Assembly: GCF_039542055.1 (NCBI RefSeq)
Contig: NZ_BAABHK010000001.1
Coordinates: 744,001 to 808,000, forward strand
From: Actinoallomurus vinaceus
GTDB taxonomy: Bacteria; Actinomycetota; Actinomycetes; Streptosporangiales; Streptosporangiaceae
Reading direction: 5' to 3'
Length of the DNA stretch: 64,000 nt
This document shows, in pieces, positions 1-7,758 of this stretch. The position numbers and the translations under genes were made by a program. The notes beneath the pieces are model-generated. The model saw nothing but the letters and a program-made list of their open reading frames with translations. It was not told the origin of the DNA and did not search any database. How positions within the stretch are numbered: position 1 is the stretch's first letter; every line of letters starts with the position of its first letter.

Positions 1-1
1 C

Positions 2-532
2 TTCACCGAGCTCTACGACGAGAACTACCGGCGCGTGCTCGGCTACGTGACCACTCGTACCGAGCCGCACCTGGCGGAGGACATCGTCAGCGAGACGTTC
101 GTGGTCGCGTGGCGCCGCCTGGACCACATCCGCGAGCCGGCGCTGCCCTGGCTCATCGGCGTGGCCCGCAACCTGCTGCTCAAGCAGCGGGACAGCGGCT
201 TCCGAAGACGCGCGCTGGCCGATCGGGTCGCCGCGATGACCACTGACGAGGACCTCGTGGCGTGGGACGTCGCGGACCACGTCGTCGAGCGGGACAGAGC
301 CCTGGCGGCCGTCGCCGGGATGTCCGAGGCCGACCTCGACGTGCTCTCGCTCGTTATGTGGCACGGCCTGGCCCCCCGCGAGGCTGCCAAGGTCGTCGGC
401 TGCTCGACGGCGGCGTTCTTCGTCCGCCTGCACCGTGCCCGGCGTCGCCTCGCCAAGGCGATCGACAGCGCCCCCGCGTCCCGTACCCGCCGCCACGCCG
501 CCTCCCGCGCCGCCGACAAGGCCGCTCGATGA
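2..532 (+). CDS. ECF-type RNA polymerase sigma factor, 5' end outside the window
   Basis: Sigma-70 family factor of ECF size. The open frame enters from the left edge: codons before the first internal GTG (35) already read as the family N-terminus (FTELYDENYRRVLGYV), so the true start lies upstream. Region 2 covers the first ~65 residues (DIVSETFVVAWRRL, then PWLIGVARNLL). Region 4, with its helix-turn-helix, is near the C-terminus (AAKVVGCSTAAFFVRLHRARRRL). It should direct core polymerase to a small regulon. The next gene overlaps it by 4 bp (ATGA), so the two are translationally coupled. The downstream partner is of the kind that often accompanies such sigma factors. Target genes cannot be read from the sequence. 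Confidence 0.9.
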   Translation, partial: FTELYDENYRRVLGYVTTRTEPHLAEDIVSETFVVAWRRLDHIREPALPWLIGVARNLLLKQRDSGFRRRALADRVAAMTTDEDLVAWDVADHVVERDRALAAVAGMSEADLDVLSLVMWHGLAPREAAKVVGCSTAAFFVRLHRARRRLAKAIDSAPASRTRRHAASRAADKAAR

Positions 533-1722
533 ACTCTGGAGCTCAGATGAACGACAACGCCGAAGACATGTTCCGTACGCTCAAGCCCAGGGGCCTGGAC
601 ACCATGGTCGCCGAGGCGCACGCCCGCCGCCGCGAGGAGGATCTCGCCAAGGCATGGGACGGCAGCGGATCCGACCGCGTCGTTTCCGTACCGACCGCGC
701 GGCGCCGGATGCCGCGCGTGCTGGTGGCCGGTCTCGCCGCCGGCGCGGTCGCCGCCACTGCGGCGGGCGTCATCGTCGCCACCGACGGCTCGCGAGGCGC
801 CGGAGGGAGCCGACCGGCCCCATCGGGGACCGTACGGATCATGGACGCGCGCGCCGTGCTCCTGGCCAGTGCCGACAGCGCCGCCAAGGCGCCCGCCACC
901 AGCGGGGCCTACTGGTACACCCGCGAACGCGAGACCGGCCGGATCAGTCCTCCGACGCCCGAGGAGCAGAAGGCGATCGCCAAGAGGATCGGCAAGGCGA
1001 AACTCTGGCGTGGACTGGCCTCCCCACCCCTCAGCGCGTCCGTGAGCAAGACGCAGGACAGCTGGTACGGCCGCAACCGCCACGACCGTACGATCGTCGG
1101 CATCGACCCCAAGATCTCCTTTCCTACACCGGCCGACGAGGCCAAGTGGAAGAGGATGAGCCTCCGGGAGAAGCGGCACTGGGATCTGGACATGACCGCG
1201 AAGCCGCAGGTCAACAACTACAACTTCGCGGATCTCAAGCTATCTCTCACCCAGCGGGACAAGACGATCGAGGCGCTGGCGAAGCTGCCGTCCGACCCGG
1301 CGGCCCTCGAGAGGGTGATGCGCACCTGGTTCAAGCACGAGAATCAGCTGGCGCAACAGCACGACGGCGAGCCGATGGGCGACGACTTCTCCCAGTACGT
1401 CTTCGGCGAGGCGCAGGACCTGCTGGCCGGGCCGCTGACGCCGGGCGCGAAAGCCGCGCTGTACCGGCTGCTCGCCAAGCAGCCGGGCATCCGCTATCTC
1501 GGCACGGCCACCGACCCGATGGGCCGCAGGGGCGCGGTCCTGGCGCTGGGCAGCGGCGGCGATGCCGTCCGGCAGGCCAAGAGCGACGGGGAGATCCGTC
1601 TGATCGTCGACCCGAACACGGGGCGACTCCTCGCTCAGGAGTCCGGGGACCGCAAGGCTCCCTCCCTGACCATGACGTACGAGGCGATGGGCTGGGTGAA
1701 CTCCCTCGGCGCCCGTCCCTGA
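529..1722 (+). CDS. CU044_5270-like single-pass membrane protein encoded with the sigma factor
   Basis: 397 residues when started at the ATG that overlaps the sigma stop codon; an in-frame ATG at 547 is an alternative. A cytoplasmic N-terminal stretch (~60 residues) is followed by one hydrophobic segment (VLVAGLAAGAVAATAAGVIVA, ~residues 63-83) and a large extracytoplasmic domain. This layout is typical of the actinobacterial CU044_5270 family found next to ECF sigma factors, and it may act as a sensor or anti-sigma partner. I see no zinc-binding ZAS motif (HxxxCxxC), so a classical zinc anti-sigma role is not supported. The function is inferred from context only. Confidence 0.75.
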   Translation: MNSGAQMNDNAEDMFRTLKPRGLDTMVAEAHARRREEDLAKAWDGSGSDRVVSVPTARRRMPRVLVAGLAAGAVAATAAGVIVATDGSRGAGGSRPAPSGTVRIMDARAVLLASADSAAKAPATSGAYWYTRERETGRISPPTPEEQKAIAKRIGKAKLWRGLASPPLSASVSKTQDSWYGRNRHDRTIVGIDPKISFPTPADEAKWKRMSLREKRHWDLDMTAKPQVNNYNFADLKLSLTQRDKTIEALAKLPSDPAALERVMRTWFKHENQLAQQHDGEPMGDDFSQYVFGEAQDLLAGPLTPGAKAALYRLLAKQPGIRYLGTATDPMGRRGAVLALGSGGDAVRQAKSDGEIRLIVDPNTGRLLAQESGDRKAPSLTMTYEAMGWVNSLGARP

Positions 1723-1739
1723 ACCGTCCGTTCCCGAAC

Positions 1740-1776
1740 CGCGCCCTGGGCAGCCTCGGGGGAGGCCCAGGGCGCG
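1740..1776 (+). terminator. Hairpin terminator after the sigma/membrane-protein pair
   Basis: A perfect 12-bp inverted repeat (CGCGCCCTGGGC / GCCCAGGGCGCG) with a 13-nt loop starts 18 bp after the stop codon. There is no U-tract, as is usual for actinobacterial terminators. Confidence 0.7.
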
Positions 1777-1902
1777 CCGCCGACCGACGGGCGACCGGGC
1801 CGACCTGACGAAAGTCAGGGGCCCGTGGTGCCGATCGTGCGATGTGGCACCGGTCCGCCGGACCCTAGGTTCGCACCCACGGATAGCGACCGGGGAGAGG
1901 CG

Positions 1903-2835
1903 ATGATCACCCTTCGTGGGCTGACCAAGCGGTACGGGGAGACGACGGCGGTGCGGGACTTGTCGCTGGACGTCCTGCCGGGCCGGGTCACCGGGTTCCT
2001 GGGACCCAACGGCGCGGGCAAGTCCACCACCATGCGGATGATCCTCGGGCTGGACCGGCCGAGCGCGGGCGAGGCCCTCATCTGCGGGCGGCCGTACGCC
2101 ACGCTGCGGAACCCGCTGCGGAGGGTCGGCGCGCTGCTCGACGCCAAGGCGGTGCACCCCGCGCGGAGCGCCCGCGCGCACCTGCTGGCCATGGCGCGCA
2201 GCAACGGCATCCCGGCCCGGCGGGTGGGCGAGGTCCTCGACGCCGTCGGCCTCGCGTCGGTGGCGCGCAGACGGGTGGGGACGTTCTCGCTGGGCATGAG
2301 CCAGCGGCTCGGGATCGCGGGCGCGCTGCTCGGCGACCCGGAGGTCCTCCTGTTCGACGAGCCGGTGAACGGCCTGGACCCCGACGGGGTCCGGTGGGTA
2401 CGGGAGCTGGCGCGGTCGCTGGCGGGCGAGGGCCGCACGGTCCTGGTCTCCAGCCACCTGATGAGCGAGATGCAGCTGACCGCCGACCAGCTGATCGTGA
2501 TCGGAAAGGGCCGGCTGCTGGCCGACGCGCCGATCGCCGACATGCTCGGCGGCAGCTCGCGCAGCCGGGTCGTCGTCCGCAGCCCCGACATGGAACGGCT
2601 GCGCGCACTGGCCGACGCGCTCGCCGCGGACCGGTCGACGGTGGAGCGGATCTCCGGCCACGAACTCGCCGTCCGGGACGGCTCCGTGGAGCGGGTGGGC
2701 GACCTCGCCCACCGGCTGGCGGTGCCGCTGCACGGGCTGGAGGAGCGGACGGCGTCACTCGAGCAGGCGTACATGGAGCTGACCGCCGACAGCGTCGAGT
2801 ACGGGACGGCGGCGGCGCTGGAAGGGCGGGTCTGA
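1903..2835 (+). CDS. ABC transporter ATP-binding protein (ABC-2 type, drug/lipid exporter family)
   Basis: 310-residue ATPase that powers export together with the next gene. Walker A is GPNGAGKSTT near residue 38, the signature is LGMSQRLGI, Walker B is VLLFDEP, and the H-loop is SSHLMSEM. It has the C-terminal extension of ~90 residues usual for DrrA/CcmA-like exporters. The ATG at 1903 was chosen because GGGGAGAGG lies just upstream and the family N-terminus (MITLRGLTKRYG) starts there; the longer upstream frame lacks similarity. The permease follows after 3 bp, so the two form an operon. The substrate is unknown. Confidence 0.9.
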   Translation: MITLRGLTKRYGETTAVRDLSLDVLPGRVTGFLGPNGAGKSTTMRMILGLDRPSAGEALICGRPYATLRNPLRRVGALLDAKAVHPARSARAHLLAMARSNGIPARRVGEVLDAVGLASVARRRVGTFSLGMSQRLGIAGALLGDPEVLLFDEPVNGLDPDGVRWVRELARSLAGEGRTVLVSSHLMSEMQLTADQLIVIGKGRLLADAPIADMLGGSSRSRVVVRSPDMERLRALADALAADRSTVERISGHELAVRDGSVERVGDLAHRLAVPLHGLEERTASLEQAYMELTADSVEYGTAAALEGRV

Positions 2836-2838
2836 GCG

Positions 2839-3639
2839 ATGACGGTCACGACGACGGCCCACCGGGCTCCCCGTATCCGGGAGGGCGGGCTCCACGGGGC
2901 GATCGCGGCGGAGTGGACGAAGCTGTGGTCGGTCCGCTCCACCTGGTGGTGCCTGCTGAGCGCGGCGATGGTGACGGCGCTGGTCTGCGCGCAGCTCGCC
3001 GTCTCGCACGTCTACGACAACACGCACGCCGGCCGCCCGCACCCGGGCGTGGCCTCCGCCGGTGAGCTGGCGATCTCGGCGATGAGCCTGGTCCAGGTCG
3101 TGGTCATCGCCCCCGCGATGCTGATGATCACGTCGGAGTACTCCACCGGCCTGATCCGTTCGACGCTGCTCTGGACCCCGGTACGACACCGGATGCTGCT
3201 GGCCAAGGTGATCGTGCTGGCACCCGTGATGTTCGCGATCGGGACGGCCCTCGGGCTGCTGGGCGCCGGGGCGGCCCGCCCGATGCTGGGGAGGTGGGGG
3301 ACGTTCCCGGTGACCGGCGTGGTCGCCGACGCGCTGAGCGTCGGCGCGTACATCGCCGTCGTCGGGGTGTTCACACTGGGCGTCGGCGCGGTGCTCCGCA
3401 GCGCGGTCGGCACCCTGACCGGCGTCTTCCTGGTCCTCATGGTGGTGCCGACCCTGCTCGGCGTCGCCGGCGGCGCGGGGGAGAAGGTCGCCGACGCCCT
3501 GCCGAGCATCGCGGGGCAGCACTTCATGCGAGGTGACGCCGATCCGTACGGCCCGGCAGGCGGTCTGGCCGTGACCGCCGCGTGGGCGGTGGCCGCGCTG
3601 CTGGCCGGCGCATGGGTCCTGCACCGGCGCGACGCCTGA
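2839..3639 (+). CDS. ABC transporter permease (ABC-2 type)
   Basis: 266-residue integral membrane protein with about six hydrophobic segments. It starts with the GAIAAEWTKLWSVRSTWW region typical of ABC-2 permeases paired with CcmA/DrrA-like ATPases, and includes a conserved EYSTGLIRSTL stretch. It lies 3 bp downstream of the ATPase and should form the membrane channel of the exporter. The substrate cannot be predicted. Confidence 0.88.
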   Translation: MTVTTTAHRAPRIREGGLHGAIAAEWTKLWSVRSTWWCLLSAAMVTALVCAQLAVSHVYDNTHAGRPHPGVASAGELAISAMSLVQVVVIAPAMLMITSEYSTGLIRSTLLWTPVRHRMLLAKVIVLAPVMFAIGTALGLLGAGAARPMLGRWGTFPVTGVVADALSVGAYIAVVGVFTLGVGAVLRSAVGTLTGVFLVLMVVPTLLGVAGGAGEKVADALPSIAGQHFMRGDADPYGPAGGLAVTAAWAVAALLAGAWVLHRRDA

Positions 3640-3789
3640 CACGGCGGCCGGTTCCGTCGAACGACCATCGCGGCCCGGCGGGCCCCGCCGTCCCCGGACG
3701 GTCGGCCCGTCAGGGTCCGGCCGTCTCGCGTCGTGCCCGGGACGGTCGGCCCGCCGGGCTCCGGGCGCCCTTCGTCGGGCCCGGGACGG

Positions 3790-4698
3790 TCAGGTCTGCG
3801 CGGCGCGGAGGAGGTCGGTGATGGCGCCGAGCACGGCATCGGCGCGCTCCTCGTGCATCCAGCCGTGCCCGGCGTCGTCGAGGACGCGATGCTCGCCGCG
3901 GGGAACCGAGGCGGCCAGTTCCGCGTGGATGGTGCGCTTCATCTCGTTGATCTCGCGGAGGAGGTCCCCGGGCCACAGGTGGGCCTGCGTCGGGTCGTGG
4001 CCCATGGCGGTGAGCACGATCAGGGGGACGTCGGGCAGGGCCGGTGCGCCTCGGAGCTCGTCGGCGACGTCGGTGTAGAGGTTCTTGTCCTCGTTCCACG
4101 CGGTCCGCCACGCGGTGAGGTGGTGCTCGATCAGCGCGTCCCGTACGGAGTCGGGCCAGGCCGCGAAGTGCCGGGCGAGTGCCTCCCGGGAGAGTTGGAT
4201 CTGCTCCTCGGTCGGCTCCGGCAGGTCCTGGCTCTTCATCTTCTCCAGCATCTCCGGCACCTGCTTCGGCGCGCGGACGAGGAAGTCCTCATGCGTCGGG
4301 TCCAGCAGGAGCAGCCCGGCCACCTCGCCGGGGAACCGCTGCGCGTAGTGGCGCGCGTAGGCGCCGCCGAGGGAGTGGCCGACCAGCACGTACGGGGCGG
4401 GGATCCCGGCGGCGGGCAGCAGGGCGCGGAGTTCGTCGGTGACCGCGGCGGCCGTACGGGGCAGGCCGACCGGATCGCTCCAGCCGGTGCCCGCCCGGTC
4501 GTAGAGCACGCTCGTGGTCAGCTCGGCGACGCGGTCGTGCGTGTTGACGTAGTCCAGGCCGACGAGACCGGCCCCCGGCAGGAAGACCACGGCCGGTCCG
4601 CCGGAGCCGGAGCGGTGCAGCATCAGCCGCCGCCCTCCGACGTCGTACAGGCGGCCCAGCGGGGGCTGGGGCCGGGTCTCCGGTGTCGCGCGGTTCAT
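3790..4698 (-). CDS. Alpha/beta hydrolase
   Basis: 302 residues, alpha/beta-hydrolase fold. The nucleophile elbow is GHSLGG, the oxyanion region is FLPGAGLVGLDY, an acidic residue lies in LLLDPTHEDF, and the catalytic His lies in DDAGHGWMH near the C-terminus. The start at 4698 is supported by GAGGAG on the minus strand 6-8 nt upstream. It is transcribed divergently from the HTH gene at 4762 with only 63 bp between the starts, so that regulator probably controls it. The substrate is unknown; it resembles proline-iminopeptidase/haloperoxidase-like hydrolases. Confidence 0.88.
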   Translation of the reverse strand: MNRATPETRPQPPLGRLYDVGGRRLMLHRSGSGGPAVVFLPGAGLVGLDYVNTHDRVAELTTSVLYDRAGTGWSDPVGLPRTAAAVTDELRALLPAAGIPAPYVLVGHSLGGAYARHYAQRFPGEVAGLLLLDPTHEDFLVRAPKQVPEMLEKMKSQDLPEPTEEQIQLSREALARHFAAWPDSVRDALIEHHLTAWRTAWNEDKNLYTDVADELRGAPALPDVPLIVLTAMGHDPTQAHLWPGDLLREINEMKRTIHAELAASVPRGEHRVLDDAGHGWMHEERADAVLGAITDLLRAAQT

Positions 4699-4761
4699 GA
4701 CCACTCCTCGACTCAGCTTTCTCAACTTTGCGAACGGTATCAGATGTGAGATCGTAAGGCC

Positions 4762-5358
4762 ATGGACACCGTGGACCTGCTCCTCCACCCGGTGCGCCTC
4801 CGCGTCGTGCACGCGATGTCCGGCGGGCGGGCGCTCACCACCGCTCAGCTGTGCGAGCTGCTGCCCGACGTCTCGAAGGCCACCGTCTACCGGCATGTCG
4901 CGCTACTGGCCGAGGGAGGCCTCCTCGAGGTCGACGGCGAGCAGCGAGTACGCGGCGCCGTCGAACGCCGCTACCGGCTGCGCCGGGAGCGAGCGGTCAT
5001 CGACGCCGAGACGGCCGCGTCCACGTCACGGGAGGACCACCGCCGCGTGTTCGCCGTGGCCATGGCCGCCCTGCTGGCCGAGTTCAACGCCTACCTCGAC
5101 CGCGACGACGCCGACCCGGCCGCCGACCTCGTCGGCTACCGGCAGCACGCCATCTGGCTCAGCCCGGAGGAGCGCGCCGAGATGATCGGTGAGCTGCGCG
5201 ACGTGATCGTCTCCCGCATGCGGAACGGGCCCGCGTCGGACCGCACCCGCCACCTCCTCAGCCCGATCCTCTTCCCCGCCGAGAGCCCGGGCAGGTCTGG
5301 GGAAGATATCGGCGAGGCGCCCGACGCCGTACAGGGATGGCCGGCTCGGCCGGAGTAG
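4762..5358 (+). CDS. ArsR-like winged-helix transcriptional regulator
   Basis: 198 residues. An N-terminal winged-helix domain (~residues 5-75) contains LTTAQLCELLPDVSKATVYRHVALL, the recognition-helix pattern of ArsR-like regulators of the 'helix-turn-helix domain-containing' type. A helical C-terminal domain (~residues 90-190) is probably for dimerisation or ligand binding. No metal-binding Cys cluster is seen. It is divergent from the alpha/beta hydrolase with a 63-bp shared promoter, so repression of both genes is likely but inferred. The LLM oxidoreductase follows 9 bp downstream. Confidence 0.82.
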   Translation: MDTVDLLLHPVRLRVVHAMSGGRALTTAQLCELLPDVSKATVYRHVALLAEGGLLEVDGEQRVRGAVERRYRLRRERAVIDAETAASTSREDHRRVFAVAMAALLAEFNAYLDRDDADPAADLVGYRQHAIWLSPEERAEMIGELRDVIVSRMRNGPASDRTRHLLSPILFPAESPGRSGEDIGEAPDAVQGWPARPE

Positions 5359-5367
5359 TGTCGGAGG

Positions 5368-6282
5368 GTGCGTTTCGCGATCTCCATTCCGCAGTTCTTC
5401 GGCGACGGCGAGTTCGACCCCGGCGCGTTCCGGGACTACCTGACGCGGGCGGAGCGGGCCGGCTTTGACAGCGCGTGGACCCAGGAACAGGTCCTCGGCA
5501 CGATGCCGCACTTCAGCCCGATCGAGACGATGACCTACGCGGCCGCCTGCACCGAACGCCTCCGGCTGGGCTGCGCGGTGTTCGTCAGTACCCTCCACAA
5601 CCCGCTGCACCTGGCCAAGAGCCTCAGCACGCTCGACCAGCTGAGCCGGGGCCGCCTGGAGATCGGCGTCGGCACGGGTGGGCGGGGGAGGGACTTCGCG
5701 GCGTTCGGCATCGACCCGGACGGCTACGTCGCCCGCTTCACCGAGGGCATCCGGCTGATGAAGGCCTTCTGGACCGACGAGAGGATCACCTTCGACGGGC
5801 GGTTCTGGCAGGTCGACGGCGCCGCCATGGAGCCGAAACCCGCCCAGAAGCCGCACCCGCCGCTCTGGTTCGGCGGCAACCACCCGAACGCGCTGCGCCG
5901 CGCGGTCCGGTACGGCGACGGCTTCTTCGGAGCGGGCTCCCAGACGACCGAGCGCTTCGCCGAGCAGGTCCGCGTCGTACGCGAGGCCCTCGCGGAGGCG
6001 GGCCGTCAGGACTTCCGCATCGCCAAACGCGTCTACGTGGCCGTCGACGACGACGCCGAGCGCGCCCGCAAGCGCGTCACCGACGCCCTGAACCGCCTGT
6101 ACGGCCGCTCCGGAGGGGACGAACTGACCCCCGTCGCGGTCTTCGGCCCGCCGGACGCGTGCGTCAGCGGCCTGCGCGACGTCGCCGAGGCGGGCGCCGA
6201 GATGATCCTCTTCACCCCGCTGTTCGACCACGCCGAGCAGCTGGAGCGCCTCGCCGCCGAGGTCATGCCCCACCTGTCCTGA
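5368..6282 (+). CDS. LLM-class flavin/F420-dependent oxidoreductase
   Basis: 304 residues, luciferase-like monooxygenase TIM barrel. Typical features are MRFAISIPQFF at the N-terminus, AERAGFDSAWTQEQ, a barrel strand ending in LGCAVFVSTLHNPLHLAK, GRLEIGVGTGG, and PPLWFGGNHPNAL. Such proteins use FMN or F420 to oxidise or reduce small molecules in the cytoplasm. The GTG start has GGAGG unusually close (2 nt), so initiation may depend on coupling to the upstream gene, which ends 9 bp before. The substrate is unknown. Confidence 0.85.
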   Translation: MRFAISIPQFFGDGEFDPGAFRDYLTRAERAGFDSAWTQEQVLGTMPHFSPIETMTYAAACTERLRLGCAVFVSTLHNPLHLAKSLSTLDQLSRGRLEIGVGTGGRGRDFAAFGIDPDGYVARFTEGIRLMKAFWTDERITFDGRFWQVDGAAMEPKPAQKPHPPLWFGGNHPNALRRAVRYGDGFFGAGSQTTERFAEQVRVVREALAEAGRQDFRIAKRVYVAVDDDAERARKRVTDALNRLYGRSGGDELTPVAVFGPPDACVSGLRDVAEAGAEMILFTPLFDHAEQLERLAAEVMPHLS

Positions 6283-6353
6283 TCCGGGGCTCGCCCGGTC
6301 GATCTCGGCCTCGGCTGGGATCCCCTCTTCGTTCGTGACCTTGATGCGGTTAT

Positions 6354-6386
6354 CTATACACCGCGACTATAGACGATGTTTATAGT
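6354..6386. promoter_or_regulatory. Two overlapping PadR-type palindromic operators
   Basis: Two inverted repeats with identical 9-nt spacers: CTATA-N9-TATAG (6354-6372) and ACTATA-N9-TATAGT (6366-6386). They sit immediately before the PadR start (6393) and share one half-site. AT-rich dyads of this design are typical PadR operators, so autoregulation of the PadR-ABC operon is inferred. Confidence 0.7.
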
Positions 6387-6392
6387 GGAGCC

Positions 6393-6917
6393 ATGTCAGT
6401 CGCACAGACCTTGCTCGGCCTTCTGGAGTCGGGCCCGCGGTACGGCTATGACCTCAAGCGCGCCTACGACGAGCGGTTCGGGCGCGACCGTCCCGTGCAC
6501 TACGGGCAGGTGTACTCCACCCTGGCCCGGCTGCTGAAGAACGGCCTCGTCGAAGTGGAGAGCGTCGAGCCCGGCGGCGGGCCGGAGCGCAAGTGCTACG
6601 CCATCACCGACGCCGGCGTCACCGACGTCGAACACTGGCTCGGGCGGCCGGAGAAACCCGAGCCGTATCTTCAGAGCACCCTGTACACGAAGGTGGTCCT
6701 CGCCCTGCTGACCGGCCGCGCCGCCACCGAGCTCCTCGACGCCCAGCGGGCGGAGCACCTGCGCCTGATGCGCGAGCTCACCCGCCGCAAGATGGAGGGG
6801 GACCTCGCCGACAAACTCATCTGCGACCACGCCCTCTTCCACCTCGAAGCGGACCTGCGCTGGCTGGAGATGACCGCCGCGCGGCTCGACGAGCTGGCCC
6901 TGGATGTGCGCCGATGA
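6393..6917 (+). CDS. PadR family transcriptional regulator
   Basis: 174 residues. The N-terminal PadR winged helix is clear (LLGLLESGPRYGYDLKRAYDE, then VYSTLARLLKNGLVE and a wing ending in CYAITDAG), with a C-terminal helical dimerisation domain from ~residue 85. It is the first gene of a three-gene operon with an ABC ATPase and permease and has paired palindromes over its promoter. By analogy with LmrR/PadR systems it should repress the transporter until a ligand binds; this is inference. Confidence 0.92.
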   Translation: MSVAQTLLGLLESGPRYGYDLKRAYDERFGRDRPVHYGQVYSTLARLLKNGLVEVESVEPGGGPERKCYAITDAGVTDVEHWLGRPEKPEPYLQSTLYTKVVLALLTGRAATELLDAQRAEHLRLMRELTRRKMEGDLADKLICDHALFHLEADLRWLEMTAARLDELALDVRR

Positions 6918-7633
6918 GCCACGCGATCCCCTCCGAGGCGCCGGCGACCGGCCACCTTTCCGATGCGCCGCCGCTGCTGTACGGCGTCGACCTGCACAAG
7001 GCGTTCGGCCCGAGCAAGGCGCTGGACGGTGCCTCGCTGCACGTCCGCGCCGGCGAGGTGGTGGCCGTGATGGGCCCGTCCGGGTCCGGGAAGTCGACGC
7101 TGATGCACTGCCTGGCCGGCATCCTGCGGGCGGACTCCGGGCGCGTCGTCTACCGCGACGACGACCTGACCACCATGTCCGACGCGCACCGCAGCGCGCT
7201 GCGCCGCACCGAGTTCGGGTTCATCTTCCAGTTCGGGCAGCTCGTACCCGAGCTGTCATGCCTGGAGAACGTCGCGCTGGCGCTGCGGCTCGGCGGCGCC
7301 CGGCAGCGGGCGGCCGAGGCGCGGGCCGCCGAGTGGCTGGAGCATCTGGAGGTGGCCGACGTCGCCGCGAAGCGGCCCGGGGAGATCTCAGGCGGTCAGG
7401 GCCAGCGGGTCGCGGTGGCCCGCGCGCTGGTGACCGGCCCCAGTGTGGTGTTCGCGGACGAGCCGACCGGCGCGCTGGACTCGTGGAACGGCGAGAAGGT
7501 GATGGGCCTGCTCACCACGGTCGCCCGGCGGACCGCCACCGCCGTGCTGCTGGTGACCCACGACGCGAGGGTCGCCGCCTACTCGGACCGCGAGGTCGTG
7601 GTGCGCGACGGCCGGACCCGGGAGCCGGTGTGA
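6914..7633 (+). CDS. ABC transporter ATP-binding protein (MacB/LolD-like)
   Basis: 239 residues. Walker A is GPSGSGKST (~residue 57), the Q-loop is FIFQFGQLVPELSCLENVALAL, the signature is GEISGGQGQRVAVARAL, Walker B is VVFADEPTGALD, and the H-loop is LLVTHDARV. This is the typical partner of FtsX-domain permeases. Its ATG overlaps the PadR stop (ATGA), and its own stop overlaps the first GTG of the permease gene. Confidence 0.92.
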   Translation: MSHAIPSEAPATGHLSDAPPLLYGVDLHKAFGPSKALDGASLHVRAGEVVAVMGPSGSGKSTLMHCLAGILRADSGRVVYRDDDLTTMSDAHRSALRRTEFGFIFQFGQLVPELSCLENVALALRLGGARQRAAEARAAEWLEHLEVADVAAKRPGEISGGQGQRVAVARALVTGPSVVFADEPTGALDSWNGEKVMGLLTTVARRTATAVLLVTHDARVAAYSDREVVVRDGRTREPV

Positions 7634-7758
7634 GCGGCCCGGACGGTGGAGGCGGAGATGGCGTGAGCGGCCCGGACGGCCGACGCGGAGCTGACATGAG
7701 CGGGCCGGACCGGGGAAGGCCGGACGCAGGAGTCGGCGTGAGCGGGCCGACCCGGGGC
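7630..7758 (+). repeat. Four in-frame tandem copies of a start-codon unit
   Basis: Units begin at 7630 (GTG), 7663 (GTG), 7696 (ATG) and 7738 (GTG), spaced 33, 33 and 42 bp. Each reads start codon-AGCGGSCCGGAC or a close variant, and each unit ends in a GGAG-like Shine-Dalgarno stretch for the next. All are in the permease frame. The best-spaced signal is AGGAG before 7738. Confidence 0.85.

Noticed and set aside
2755..3642. Long minus-strand frame opposite the ABC permease
   Set aside because: The protein is His/Asp/Arg-rich low-complexity typical of antisense frames in GC-rich genes, and the sense strand encodes a clear ABC-2 permease.
3640..3789. GGGACGGTC direct repeats between the ABC permease and the hydrolase gene as a mobile element
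   Set aside because: Short, irregularly spaced GC-rich words with no inverted ends; probably ordinary intergenic sequence.
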